This document shows positions 15,262 through 24,459 of a stretch of 64,000 bases of DNA, one piece after another. The notes under the pieces are model-generated. The model was not told the origin of the DNA. It searched no databases and was given only the letters and a program-made list of their open reading frames with translations. The number at the start of each line of letters is the position of its first letter. The stretch's first letter is position 1. This DNA is from Chloroflexota bacterium (lineage in GTDB: Bacteria; Chloroflexota; UBA11872): positions 1 through 64,000 of the forward strand of contig JAPOYR010000001.1 of the NCBI GenBank assembly GCA_026706485.1, given 5' to 3'. Position numbers and translations under genes: made by a program.

Positions 15262-16894
15262 TGCGCCTCCTTCGGCGTCGTCGCCGCCGCGGGGTCGTCG
15301 CCACGCCCTCACCAGGGCTGCGGCTCGCGGCTTCGGTGGTTGCTGCGTCTTCCACGGCCTTGGCCGGCGTCGGGGCGTCCGGGCGGGCCGTCATGTCGCG
15401 CGCGATGGGCCAGTGCGCGGGAATCAGCGCGCCGGTTCCGGTGGTGAAGTATTGCTGCACGATGGCAATGATGCTGGAAATCACCCAATAGAGCACCAGG
15501 CCCGCCTGAAACGACCAGGCGAAGATGACCACGATGATGGGCATGAACTGCATGACCCGATTCACCGTCGCCTGCTGGCCCTCGGCGGTCTTTGAGGCCA
15601 TCATGCGGGCCTGCACGAACTGGAAGGCGCCGGCAAGCAGCGCCAGCAGCGAGATATAGAAGCCGCCTTGGCCGAAGACGTCCTGCTGGATGGGGATGCG
15701 TGTGAACCCGGCGTTGCCGGCGGCGGTTTGCCCCTGCCGGCTGTCCCACCACTTCTGCACGTAGTTCTCGCCGTCGGACTCACCCGGCGCCCAGTAGACG
15801 TAGGCATCGCGGGCCAGGAAGTAGTTCTCGTCGCGCAGCGCGGCCACGTTCGCGGAGAACGCGCGGTCGGCGCCTTCGGCCTCCACGTTGACCATGCGCA
15901 CGCCGTCATGCACGACCGGCCCGGAGATGCCGAGCGATCCGGGATCGGCAATGAGCTCCGCGATGTAGTCCTCGACCGTCGCGTGCAGCTGGATGATCCG
16001 CGGCGGTATGGGCTCGCCGTCGAGCAGCATTTCCGAGAGCAGATTCCGGGTGCCGATATCGTTCCCGAGCCCAAAGATATTGATCGGGCCGGCGGGCAGG
16101 CCGAGCTGCGACCAATCGGTGATGTCGCCACGCAGGACCCCGGCCGCTTCGGCCTTGGTGAGCCGCGTGAGCGGGCGATCGCGCTCGACCACGAATGCGG
16201 CCGCCTGCACGAGCCGGGCCTCCGAGGTGCCCGGCGGATAGTCGGTGAGCGCCTGTCGCTCTTCGACGAACGCCGCACTCGCGCGTCCGCCGCTGACCGC
16301 GGCCGCCGACTCGGCGGGGTCGACGGTATCGATGGTGAAGCGGAAATTGGCGTTCTGGCCGGCAAACTCGGCGGCAAGCTGCGACTCCAGCGGCGTGATC
16401 GGAAACGTCGTCGCCAGGTGCACGTCGGTGGGGGCCGTCGGGCTGGATTCGCCGAGGATCGGGATTGTGGAGTCCTCGCGCGCCAGGTTGAACCAGAGGA
16501 ATTGCTCGTTGAGAAGCCCCTGGCCGCTCAGCGTGAGAATGCCGCCGTAGAGCGCCAGCAGGATCGGCAACTGCACGAAGATGGGCAGACACCCCGAGAG
16601 CGGACTGACGCCGTGCTCCTTGTAGAGCTTCATGGTGGCCTGCGACTGCGCCTGGCGATCGTTTCTGAACTTGCGGCGAATCTCCGCCATTTCGGGCTGC
16701 AGGACCTGCATGCGTCGCTGCGAGCGAATCTGCTTGACGGTGAGCGGGATCATGATCGTGCGAATCCCGATCGTGAACAGGATGATCGCGATGGCGTAGC
16801 TGCCAACCCCATCGCGAATGAGATTGAGGACTTCGCTCAGCGGGTTGACGGCCCAGGTCTGCCAGGTTTCGCCGATGCTGGAAAAGAGTTCCAT
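15254..16894 (-). CDS. yidC: YidC/Oxa1 membrane insertase with inserted PstS-like binding domain
   Basis: A 546-residue protein. The insertase core is complete. TM1 (about 28-50) carries the groove Arg in TIGIRTIMIPL. A charged cytoplasmic hairpin follows, then TM2 with GCLPIFVQLPILLALY (101-116). Three C-terminal TM segments lie at about 411-428, 449-464 and 466-482, and an Arg-rich tail follows. Between FLWFNLARED (132-141) and QGGFYISLL (409-417), where Bacillus-type YidC has only a short external loop, lie some 230 extra residues. Their pattern matches a PstS/PBP-type-2 solute-binding fold. The N-lobe start is ITPLESQLAAEFAGQN, followed by AAAFVVERDRPLTRLT, GDITDWSQLG, and GNDIGTRNLL near 278, equivalent to the phosphate-contacting GSGTR loop. 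The gene sits in the usual rpmH-rnpA-yidD-yidC-jag cluster. Confidence 0.93.
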   Translation of the reverse strand: MELFSSIGETWQTWAVNPLSEVLNLIRDGVGSYAIAIILFTIGIRTIMIPLTVKQIRSQRRMQVLQPEMAEIRRKFRNDRQAQSQATMKLYKEHGVSPLSGCLPIFVQLPILLALYGGILTLSGQGLLNEQFLWFNLAREDSTIPILGESSPTAPTDVHLATTFPITPLESQLAAEFAGQNANFRFTIDTVDPAESAAAVSGGRASAAFVEERQALTDYPPGTSEARLVQAAAFVVERDRPLTRLTKAEAAGVLRGDITDWSQLGLPAGPINIFGLGNDIGTRNLLSEMLLDGEPIPPRIIQLHATVEDYIAELIADPGSLGISGPVVHDGVRMVNVEAEGADRAFSANVAALRDENYFLARDAYVYWAPGESDGENYVQKWWDSRQGQTAAGNAGFTRIPIQQDVFGQGGFYISLLALLAGAFQFVQARMMASKTAEGQQATVNRVMQFMPIIVVIFAWSFQAGLVLYWVISSIIAIVQQYFTTGTGALIPAHWPIARDMTARPDAPTPAKAVEDAATTEAASRSPGEGVATTPRRRRRRRRRSG

Positions 16895-16909
16895 GGCTGA
16901 GATCCGCGG

Positions 16910-17119
16910 CTAGGGCACCGGGTCGAAGCCGCCGGCGGCGAAGGGATGGCAGCGCGCAATGCGTCGCAGCGCGAGCCAGAGCCCGCGAGCCACGCCGTAG
17001 CGCTCGACAGCGACGGCGGCGAATTCGGAACAGGTCGGCTCATAGATGCAGTGGGCGCCAAGCCCCCCGGAGAGCCACCGCTGGTAGCCGCGAATCAGGG
17101 CGAGCACCGGGCGCTTCAC
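16910..17119 (-). CDS. yidD: Membrane protein insertion efficiency factor YidD
   Basis: A 69-residue YidD (haemolysin-like HlyA fold family, PF01809). It has the invariant signatures IRGYQRWLS, CIYEPTCSEFA and CHPFAAGGFDPVP. It helps inner-membrane insertion alongside YidC and lies at the membrane by an amphipathic N-terminal helix. It overlaps rnpA by four bases and precedes yidC by 15 bases, the normal order for this operon. Confidence 0.97.
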   Translation of the reverse strand: MKRPVLALIRGYQRWLSGGLGAHCIYEPTCSEFAAVAVERYGVARGLWLALRRIARCHPFAAGGFDPVP

Positions 17120-17466
17120 GCCAGGCTCGGGACTTGTGCGGCGCGTGCCTGCGCCAGGGATTTGGCCACCGCCCCGGTGAGGCAGTCCCAGGGCGCGTCG
17201 GCCACCGGCCGGCGCGCCTGCGCCACCATGTCGACGACCGGTTGCGGCGTTGCCAGGTGCGGCCGAAACGCCGCCCGCAAGCGGCGACGCATGCGGTTTC
17301 GGGCGACCGCGGCGCCAAGCCGGCGCGGCGTCGTGATGGCCAAACGGGTCGTCTCGGAGTCGCCCGGCGCCACAAACAGCACGAAATAGGGGCAGGCCAC
17401 GCGCATGCCGCGGCGCCGCACGCGCGAGATGTCGGCGGCGCCTCGCAGCCGATGGCGATTGCTCAT
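17116..17466 (-). CDS. rnpA: Ribonuclease P protein component
   Basis: A 116-residue basic protein. The RNase P protein signature is RLAITTPRRLGAAVARNRMRRRLR, in which the RNR-type helix binds the P RNA and the pre-tRNA leader. Its N-terminal RLRGAADISRV is typical. It assists 5' maturation of tRNAs. The gene follows rpmH by 48 bases and overlaps yidD, as in most bacteria. Confidence 0.96.
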   Translation of the reverse strand: MSNRHRLRGAADISRVRRRGMRVACPYFVLFVAPGDSETTRLAITTPRRLGAAVARNRMRRRLRAAFRPHLATPQPVVDMVAQARRPVADAPWDCLTGAVAKSLAQARAAQVPSLA

Positions 17467-17514
17467 GGCATGCCCGCGGCGACGGAGCCGCTGTCCATCC
17501 CGAGCGCCAGGAGC

Positions 17515-17649
17515 CTAGACCGTGAGCCGCTTGCGACCCTTACGCCGCCGGCGGCGAAGAATCGCGCGCCCGGACCGGCTAGACATGCGGGCACGAAAAC
17601 CGTGCTCACGCTTGCGTTTGCGAACCTTGGGCTGGTACGTGCGTTTCAT
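17515..17649 (-). CDS. rpmH: 50S ribosomal protein L34
   Basis: A 44-residue, highly basic protein starting [18 protein letters not shown] and ending RKRLTV, with the L34 core [15 protein letters not shown]. It is complete and of normal length. It opens the rpmH-rnpA-yidD-yidC-jag cluster. dnaA, often on the other side of rpmH, is not present within the window; citrate synthase lies there instead. Confidence 0.97.
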   Translation of the reverse strand: MKRTYQPKVRKRKREHGFRARMSSRSGRAILRRRRRKGRKRLTV

Positions 17650-17737
17650 CGGAGGGGAAGAGCGCGGCGACAAGACATGCCGCGGGGCTGAAGTGTAGCA
17701 CCGGTCCCGCTTCCCACTGACACGGAGCGCAGCGCAC

Positions 17738-17761
17738 GGGCGGTTCGCGAACCGCCCCTAC
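17738..17761. repeat. Palindromic repeat followed by CCTAC
   Basis: GGGCGGTTCG at 17738-17747 is followed directly by its reverse complement, giving a 20-base perfect palindrome that ends in CCTAC. A sister element with a different core but the same GGCGGG arms and CCTAC tail is at 34458-34481. It lies in the 181-base gap between citrate synthase and rpmH, in which I see no gene. Confidence 0.7.
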
Positions 17762-17830
17762 CTCCCGCCATCGCCACCGGATGCCTCACGGACGCGCGGC
17801 GTTGGGCACGGGCACGTTGGACTCTCGGCG

Positions 17831-18952
17831 CTAGCCGCGCTCCGCCATGGGGGTGTAGGCCCGATCCGTGTGCCCGATGTACTCGGCGCGGGGTCGGATC
17901 AGCCGGTTGTCGCCGAGCTGTTCCAGCACATGGGCGGTCCAGCCGCTGGTGCGGCTCATGGCGAAGATCGGCGTGAACAGATTCACCGGCAGCCCGAGCG
18001 CGGCGTAGACCGTGGCGGAGAAGAAGTCCACGTTGGAGTCGATCCCCTTCTCGTCCATCATCACGCGCTCGATCACCTGGGAAATCTCGAACCACTCGGG
18101 GTGGCCGGAGGTGCGGCTGAGCTCGCGGGACATGCCGCGCAGGATGGTGGCGCGCGGGTCGGCGGTCTTGTAGACGCGGTGCCCGAAGCCCATGATCAAC
18201 TCGCGCCGGGCCAGGCGCTCGCGCACCCAGTCCTCGGCCGCGTCGGGCGACCCGATTTCGATCAGCATCTCCATCACGCCCTGGTTGGCGCCGCCGTGCA
18301 GCGGACCGCGCAGGGCGCCGATGGCGCCGGTGACGGCCGAGTGCATGTCGGAAAGGGTGGCGGCGATCACACGGCCCGCGAAGGTGCTGGCGTTGAGCTC
18401 GTGGTCGGCCTGCAAGACCAGGAGCACGTCCAGGGCGCGGGCGGCGGTCTCGTCGGGCCGCTCGCCGGTGTACATCTGAAGGAACGCGTCGGCGACCGGG
18501 CCTTCGGCCGAGGTGATCGGCTCATTGCCGGCTGCAAGTCGGGCGAAGGTGGCGACGACCGCCGACACTTGCGCGAGCAGGCGCACCGACTTTCGGGCGT
18601 TGGCTTCCAGGGAGTTGTCGCCCAGATCGGGGTCAAACGCGCCCAACATGGAGACGCCGCTGCGCAAGGCGTCCATCGGCGGCGTTGACTGCGGGACGAG
18701 GCGTAGAGCGTCGACCACCGGCGGCGGCAACGCGTAGGCCGCGGACAGCTCGTTGAGCAAGCTGTCGAGCTGGCTCTGCGTCGGCAGCTCGTCATGCCAG
18801 AGCAGATGCGCCACTTCTTCAAACGTGGCGTCACTCGCCAGATCGAAGATATCGATCCCGCGATAGGTGAGCTTGCCGGCCAGACCGTCGATCGAGCTGA
18901 TCGCCGAGGTACCGGCCACGACCCCTTCGAGACCACCGGAACGACTGGTCAT
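17831..18952 (-). CDS. gltA: Citrate synthase (or 2-methylcitrate synthase)
   Basis: A 373-residue enzyme condensing acetyl-CoA with oxaloacetate (or propionyl-CoA in methylcitrate synthases). It has the N-terminal KLTYRGIDI motif. Catalytic His residues are in LHGGANQGVMEM and MGFGHRVYKTADPRA, and the catalytic Asp is in SNVDFFSATVY. It is a short type-II-like monomer without an N-terminal regulatory extension. I placed the start at ATG 18952 (MTSRSGGLEG). The gene stands alone between an amidase and rpmH. Confidence 0.93.
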   Translation of the reverse strand: MTSRSGGLEGVVAGTSAISSIDGLAGKLTYRGIDIFDLASDATFEEVAHLLWHDELPTQSQLDSLLNELSAAYALPPPVVDALRLVPQSTPPMDALRSGVSMLGAFDPDLGDNSLEANARKSVRLLAQVSAVVATFARLAAGNEPITSAEGPVADAFLQMYTGERPDETAARALDVLLVLQADHELNASTFAGRVIAATLSDMHSAVTGAIGALRGPLHGGANQGVMEMLIEIGSPDAAEDWVRERLARRELIMGFGHRVYKTADPRATILRGMSRELSRTSGHPEWFEISQVIERVMMDEKGIDSNVDFFSATVYAALGLPVNLFTPIFAMSRTSGWTAHVLEQLGDNRLIRPRAEYIGHTDRAYTPMAERG

Positions 18953-19071
18953 CGCCTGTCCTTCATTAACCGGGCGCGCCCGGCGCGCCGCCACCCGCCG
19001 ATGCGGAGCACACGGAAGGCGGGGCTAGCCCGGCTACGACCTTTTTCGGGGTCATGGTAGCCGATGGCGTG

Positions 19072-20487
19072 CTACGCCTCCGGGTCCGGCGGCTGCATGT
19101 GCGCCGCGGGCCAGTGGGCGTCAAATGCCGCGGCGAAGCGCAGCACGTCGGCGTCGGCATGTCGGGCGCCGACGATCTGCAGCCCGACGGGGAGACCGTC
19201 GCGCGTGACCCCGGCGGGCACGGTGGCCGCCGGCTGGCCGGTCATGTTGAAGGGGTAGACGTGGCGGAACCAGCGTTGGGCCCAGACGTTGGGGTCGGCG
19301 GGCCTGCCGTCCGGTTCGTCGATCGGCAGCGGGGGCATCAGGAGCGTGGGAGTCACCACCACGTCGTGCCGCGCGAAGAGGTCGGCCATCTCGTCCCAGA
19401 GTCGACGCCGCGCCGACCCGGCCGCCATCATTTCCATGCCCGACACTGCAAGCCCGGCTTCAGCCGCCGCGAGCAGGCTGGGCTCGCTGACGGCCCGCAC
19501 CTCGTCCATGCGATGCCCCACCTGGGCGGCGAGGAGCGTGGTGAACAGGGTGGCCCATTCGCGGGTCGCGTCGCTGAGCATCGGAGGAACGGTGGCAAGC
19601 TCGCATCCAGCCGCGCGGAAGGCGTCGAGCGCGGCCGCGCAGATGTCCACCACTTCGGCGTCGACCACATCGGCGCCCAGCTGCGGCGCCCATGCCACCC
19701 GGGCGCCGTCGACGCCGGCGAGCGCCGCCTCACGGTAGTCGGCCTCGTCGGGCGGCAGCGTGATCAAGTCGTCCTCGTGCGGACCGGCAATGATCGCCAG
19801 CCCGAGCGCCATGTCCACCGCCGAGCGCGCCATGGGCCCCAGGTGGGAAACCGCGTCGCGGCCGCCGACGATGGGCACATAGGGCACGCGGCCCAACGAG
19901 GGCTTGTGGCCGAATACGCCGCAACAGCTGGCGGGAATGCGAATGGACCCGCCGCCGTCGGAGCCGAGTACCAGCGGCACGTAGCCGGCGGCGAGAGCCA
20001 CGGCGGAGCCGCTGCTCGACCCGCCGCAGGTGTGCGAGGGGCTCCAGGGATTTCGCGTCGTCGGTCCCATGGGGTTGTGGGCGAAGGCCAGGTGCCCGAA
20101 CTCCGGCATCGCGGTCATGCCCACCACGATGGCGCCGGCACGCTTGAGGCGCTCGACGGCCGGCGCGTCGCGCTGGCCCACGTCATCGGCGAAAAGCCGC
20201 GAGCCGCGGTGGAACGCCATTCCCCGCACCTGCATCTGCACTTTGATCGCCACCGGCACGCCGTGCAGCGGCCCCAGCGAATCGCCGCGGTCCACGGCGG
20301 CGTCGGCCGCGGCGGCCGCGGCCAGGGCCAGCTCCGGCGCGAGGTCCACAAACGCGTGCAGGCGCGCGTCGGCGGCTTCGATCCGGTCCAGGCTGGCCGT
20401 CACCGCCGAGCGCGAGGTCAGCTCGCCGCCGCGAATCCAGCGCGCGATGTCAACGGCGCGCGCGTAGGCCAGGTCGTCCGGTGACAC
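19072..20487 (-). CDS. Amidase signature family hydrolase
   Basis: A 471-residue serine amidase. The Ser-cisSer-Lys triad is visible: Lys in VPVAIKVQM, the glycine/serine-rich GGSSSGSAVALAAG, and the nucleophile Ser in GSDGGGSIRIPAS. A C-terminal MTGQPAATVP motif is also typical. The start is a GTG. It is not linked to gatB/gatC, so a tRNA amidotransferase role is unlikely. A broad-specificity amide, carbamate or allophanate hydrolase is more plausible. The substrate is unknown. Confidence 0.9.
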   Translation of the reverse strand: MSPDDLAYARAVDIARWIRGGELTSRSAVTASLDRIEAADARLHAFVDLAPELALAAAAAADAAVDRGDSLGPLHGVPVAIKVQMQVRGMAFHRGSRLFADDVGQRDAPAVERLKRAGAIVVGMTAMPEFGHLAFAHNPMGPTTRNPWSPSHTCGGSSSGSAVALAAGYVPLVLGSDGGGSIRIPASCCGVFGHKPSLGRVPYVPIVGGRDAVSHLGPMARSAVDMALGLAIIAGPHEDDLITLPPDEADYREAALAGVDGARVAWAPQLGADVVDAEVVDICAAALDAFRAAGCELATVPPMLSDATREWATLFTTLLAAQVGHRMDEVRAVSEPSLLAAAEAGLAVSGMEMMAAGSARRRLWDEMADLFARHDVVVTPTLLMPPLPIDEPDGRPADPNVWAQRWFRHVYPFNMTGQPAATVPAGVTRDGLPVGLQIVGARHADADVLRFAAAFDAHWPAAHMQPPDPEA

Positions 20488-20647
20488 GGCGGTGGCTCCG
20501 AAGGGTTATTCGGCCGAGCGGAGGCGAGTGTAGGAGCCGGCACACCGCGCCGCGAGCCGGGGAGATACGCTCGCTGACGTTGTGTCGAGAGGTTTGCCAT
20601 CGCATGGCGCGTTTCCAATCTCCCGCGGGCGGTTAGCGATAGGACGC

Positions 20648-22228
20648 ATGCGGCACGCTGAGCCGCGCGCGTTGTGCGCCGGCGCGCGCTGGGTATCGTT
20701 GAAGTCGCGGCCACTGCGTCGACGCCTGGCGTGGACCGCGGCGCTGGCGCTCATTCTGGCGGCCACGTGGGCATGCGACCCGTCCGACGACGCGAGATCC
20801 GAGGTCGAAGCGCCCGCGACGGTGGCGGCGATTCTCGCCACGCCGCCCCCGGCTCCGACCCAGTCCCAACCGGCCCCTGCGACGGCAGTCCCGACCGCCG
20901 TTCGCGCGGAGGCTTCACCCACGGTCGCGGCTGAACCGGTAGCCGCCACGCCGACACCTCCGCCAACGCCGACACCCGTCCCAACGCCGACGCCCAGGGT
21001 GTTCACGCCCACGCCGTCGGCTACGCCGACTCCCACGATCAGGCCACAGCCGGCGCGCCCCGTGGCGCCAGAGCTCGCGGCGCTGCTGGCGGAGATGGGC
21101 CCGAGGCTTGCGGCCTGGCGCGGCCTCGAACCGTGGGATGTTCCGGCGTCGCTGATGACGCCGGAAGAGTTTGCGGTGTGGCTAGTCGCCGCGCTCGAGG
21201 AGGAGTATCCGGCGGATGAGGCCGCAGCCGATCAGCTGGAATGGGACCTGCTCGGTCTGATTCGCCCTGACCAAGATCTCTACGAGCTGCAACTGGCGCT
21301 CTACACCGAGCAGGTTGCCGGGTTCTACGACTCGGATACCGAGGAAATCGTCGTCATCGGGGACCACGATGCGGCGGCCCCGATGATCATCGTGACTCTG
21401 GCGCACGAATACGTGCATGCGCTGCAGGACCGTGCGTTCGACCTGGATGCGCTGGAAGACAGCGTCGAAGGCAACCAGGATGCACTGGCGGCACTCCTGG
21501 CGCTTATCGAGGGCGACGCGACGGTTGCCGGGTTGCAGTACGCCATGCAGCAACTGCGGCAGGCGGAGCTCGCCGAGCTTGGATCGTCCGCGCAGCCGCC
21601 GGACGATGCGTTCTCAAAGTCGCCGCCGGCGTTGCAGGCCGTGCTGCTCTTTCCCTATGTGTCGGGCTACACCTTTGTGACGGCTCTGCTGGATGGCGGT
21701 TGGCGTGCGGTGGACGCCGCCTATGCGCGATTGCCGGCGTCAACCGAGCAGATATTGCATCCGGCCAAATATGCGGCGGGAGAGGCGCCGCTGGACGTCA
21801 ACCTGCCATCAATGATCGGCCAACTGCCGCCGGGCTGGAGCGAGGTACGGCGCGATGTCTTTGGCGAATTCATGGTGAGCGTGTGGCTTGGAGGAACACA
21901 GGCTGTCCCGACGGCGGCAGGAGCGGCTGCGGGCTGGGGCGGCGACGCCTACGCGCTCTATCGGAACGAGCAGGGCCACGGGCTGCTGACGATGAAGTTT
22001 CGCTGGGACTCGGAAGACGACCTGGACGAATTCTGGGCGGCCCTGGTCGCTCACATGCTGGCAGACGGCCTTGGCGCTGGGCTTTCGAGCGACGACGGCA
22101 CGACGGCCCAATGGCTGGGAGACGGACGTGCCGCCCACGCCGAGCGATCGGAGGATTCGGTGGTGTTGATCATCGGGCACACCACCATCCTGGTTCGCCT
22201 TGCGGCTGCTGTTCTCTCGCCGGGCTAG
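20648..22228 (+). CDS. Exported lipoprotein with HExxH metallopeptidase-like site
   Basis: About 526 residues. A basic segment and hydrophobic helix end in a lipobox-like AATWAC, suggesting lipid anchoring. A long Pro/Thr repeat linker (many PTPTP units) follows to roughly residue 125. The catalytic-type motif is TLAHEYVHALQD, an HExxH zinc site; a candidate downstream Glu ligand is in ALIEGDATVAGL. This resembles Chloroflexi exported gluzincin-like proteins of unknown substrate. The precise start is uncertain: ATG 20648 is used, though a longer frame from 20582 exists. It precedes an M29-type peptidase on the same strand. Confidence 0.75.
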   Translation: MRHAEPRALCAGARWVSLKSRPLRRRLAWTAALALILAATWACDPSDDARSEVEAPATVAAILATPPPAPTQSQPAPATAVPTAVRAEASPTVAAEPVAATPTPPPTPTPVPTPTPRVFTPTPSATPTPTIRPQPARPVAPELAALLAEMGPRLAAWRGLEPWDVPASLMTPEEFAVWLVAALEEEYPADEAAADQLEWDLLGLIRPDQDLYELQLALYTEQVAGFYDSDTEEIVVIGDHDAAAPMIIVTLAHEYVHALQDRAFDLDALEDSVEGNQDALAALLALIEGDATVAGLQYAMQQLRQAELAELGSSAQPPDDAFSKSPPALQAVLLFPYVSGYTFVTALLDGGWRAVDAAYARLPASTEQILHPAKYAAGEAPLDVNLPSMIGQLPPGWSEVRRDVFGEFMVSVWLGGTQAVPTAAGAAAGWGGDAYALYRNEQGHGLLTMKFRWDSEDDLDEFWAALVAHMLADGLGAGLSSDDGTTAQWLGDGRAAHAERSEDSVVLIIGHTTILVRLAAAVLSPG

Positions 22229-22377
22229 GCGGTCCGGACGGAGCAGCGCCGGCCCGGCGAAGGATTCGACAGACGCTCCGCGACGGCGCGGAGGACGGCA
22301 GCCGCTTGACGGATTCGGACCCATGTCGCGGCGAGCCGGGGATATCATTCGCGCGACCACTGTTTCAGGGGCGTGAA

Positions 22378-23391
22378 ATGGACCATGTCGAGTCGGTGCG
22401 ACCGGACACGCATCCACCGCGGAGGTTGACCGCCGACGAATTGGCGATGGTCGACAACGTGATGCGCCAGTGCCTGGCGGTCACCGCCGACGACCGGGTG
22501 GTGATCGTGACCGATCCCCCCAAGCAGGCCATCGGCGAGCTGTTCCATGTCGGCGCGCTGCGGCACGCGCGCGACGCGACGCTGCTGGTGATGCCGGTGG
22601 CCGAGCGCCACGGCAGCGAGCCGCCGACGGACGTCGCCGAGGCCATGGGCACCGCGACGGTTTGCGTGCTGCCCACGTCGAAGTCGCTCACGCACACTCG
22701 CGCGCGTACGGCGGCGACCGATGCCGGCGCCCGGGTGGCAAGCATGCCGTCGATCACCTACGAGATGGCCATGCGGACGCTGGCGGCGGACTACTCCGCC
22801 ATTGCGCGCGAGTCGGAAGAGCTGGCGACCATCTTGAGCGCCGGCGCGGAGGTCACGCTCACCTCACCGGGCGGCTGCAATCTGACGTTTAGCGCCGTGG
22901 GGAGGGACGGCCTGGCCGACACCGGACACTTCACGACGCCAGGCGACATGGGGAACCTCCCGGCGGGCGAGGCGTTCATCGCTCCCGTGGAGGGCACCGC
23001 GACTGGAACCGTGGTGATCGACGCGGCCTCGATGATCGAGGACGTAATGCCGGACCCGCCGATGCGAATCCGAATTCAGGAGGGTCTGGCCGTAGGCGTG
23101 GAAGGCGCCGGCGCGGTGCAGCTCGAGGCGGTGTTCGCGGAGGTGGGCGACGGGGCGCGCAACCTCGCCGAGCTTGGGATCGGTACGAATCCCAATGCCC
23201 GGCTCAGCGGCAACATCTTGGAAGCCGAGAAGGTGGCGGGCACGGCGCACGTGGCGCTGGGCGCGAGCCTTCACATTGGTGGCACCGTTGACGTGCCGTT
23301 TCATCAGGACGGCGTGATCGCGCGTCCGACCGTTCACGTCGACGGCCGACTGATCATGCAGGACGGTCAGCGGGTGCCGCTCGCCGGATAG
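22378..23391 (+). CDS. Aminopeptidase-like protein (M29/COG2309 type)
   Basis: A 337-residue protein resembling thermophilic aminopeptidase AmpS/T-type enzymes (M29). The N-terminal half is a Rossmann-like domain, with ADDRVVIVTD near residue 36. The C-terminal half has the family's metal-site strands, including LEAEKVAGTAHVALG and PFHQDGVI. Family members are cytosolic, cobalt- or zinc-dependent exopeptidases. The assigned ATG (MDHVESV) follows a GGGGCG stretch. Catalytic Glu/His ligands seem mostly kept, but I cannot align every one. Confidence 0.72.
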   Translation: MDHVESVRPDTHPPRRLTADELAMVDNVMRQCLAVTADDRVVIVTDPPKQAIGELFHVGALRHARDATLLVMPVAERHGSEPPTDVAEAMGTATVCVLPTSKSLTHTRARTAATDAGARVASMPSITYEMAMRTLAADYSAIARESEELATILSAGAEVTLTSPGGCNLTFSAVGRDGLADTGHFTTPGDMGNLPAGEAFIAPVEGTATGTVVIDAASMIEDVMPDPPMRIRIQEGLAVGVEGAGAVQLEAVFAEVGDGARNLAELGIGTNPNARLSGNILEAEKVAGTAHVALGASLHIGGTVDVPFHQDGVIARPTVHVDGRLIMQDGQRVPLAG

Positions 23392-23433
23392 GCACACGGT
23401 TTCCGCCAACGCCACTAGAATCGCGGGCCTGCC

Positions 23434-24333
23434 ATGAAAGGGCCGTCAGCCACGCCACACGACCGCGCCGCGCCGGTTGCGCGCATCTCGATCCGAGCCG
23501 TGGCGGTCATCGCGATCCTTGGCGCGATGCTGGGAGCCTGTGACCTGCCGGGCGTGCCAGCCACGACGGCCCGCCCTCCGGCCACGGTCACGCCGGATCC
23601 GACCCCCACCTGGACGCCGATTCCGTTTGCCACCGCCACGCCGACCCCCACGCCGTCCGTAACCGCCACACCAACTCCTGCAGAGGCGCCGGTGCCGCCG
23701 ACGACGCCGGTGGCTTCGCCGGCGGTCGAGCCGTCACCGGCGCCGACAACATCGCCGACCATTCCGCCGACGCCGACGGGTCCGGTGCCGCCCACCGATG
23801 CCGAGCTGCTGGCACTGCTCCCGGGTCCGGGCGACCTGCCGGACGACCCCGCGTTGACGGTCCTCCAGCCCGGCGCCGGCGAAATCACGGCCGATGTGGT
23901 GGGCTTGGCCGACCAGTTTCTCGACCCATTGGTCGTGCGGCGCGGCGATCCGTTCCTGCTTGCGCTCGTGCTGGTGGGGAGCGCCGTCGAGCCCGTGGAC
24001 GTGCAGGTGGTCGCCGGCATCATCGAGCGACCGGATACGTTTCTCGAAAGCCTGGCGCTCGGCCTGGTGCAAGGACTCCAGGCGGCAGCGCGGGCGGCGA
24101 ATGTCACCGAGCTTGAGCCTCTATCATCGCCCGGAATCGGAACTGCCTCGGGCGCCGCTCGCACGCGCGTGGCCAGCGGCGGCGACATCTACGAGGCTCG
24201 CCTGGCCGTCGCCGTCCGCGACGGTGTCGCCGGGATGGTGATTCAGATCGCGCGAATCGATGACACGGCTGAGTTGCTCGACGCGGTGAGCATCCTGCGG
24301 CGCGTGGTGGAAACGGACCTCGTGCGCGGATGA
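23434..24333 (+). CDS. Lipoprotein with Pro/Thr-rich stalk, function unknown
   Basis: Encodes 299 residues. An N-terminal basic region and hydrophobic helix end in LGAC (lipobox, Cys near residue 36). A Pro/Thr/Ala-rich stalk of about 85 residues follows. The C-terminal globular part of roughly 170 residues (from AELLALLPGPGDLP) resembles no family I can name. It is probably tethered outside the membrane. It lies upstream of, and in the same direction as, a two-component pair, so an accessory sensory role is possible but unproven. Confidence 0.68.
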   Translation: MKGPSATPHDRAAPVARISIRAVAVIAILGAMLGACDLPGVPATTARPPATVTPDPTPTWTPIPFATATPTPTPSVTATPTPAEAPVPPTTPVASPAVEPSPAPTTSPTIPPTPTGPVPPTDAELLALLPGPGDLPDDPALTVLQPGAGEITADVVGLADQFLDPLVVRRGDPFLLALVLVGSAVEPVDVQVVAGIIERPDTFLESLALGLVQGLQAAARAANVTELEPLSSPGIGTASGAARTRVASGGDIYEARLAVAVRDGVAGMVIQIARIDDTAELLDAVSILRRVVETDLVRG

Positions 24334-24459
24334 GGCCCGGATCACTACACTGAAACGAGGCAGTCAGATGCAGAGTGGCATGGCGCCAGGGCCGAGGCAC
24401 GGTGACGTCGGGCGGCGCGCCGGCCCTGCCGTGTCTCCGTCGCGATAGGTTGGCGGCAG

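Noticed and set aside
15668-16900. Plus-strand 410-codon frame opposite yidC.
   Set aside because: It is antisense to a well-supported insertase with no homologous motifs.
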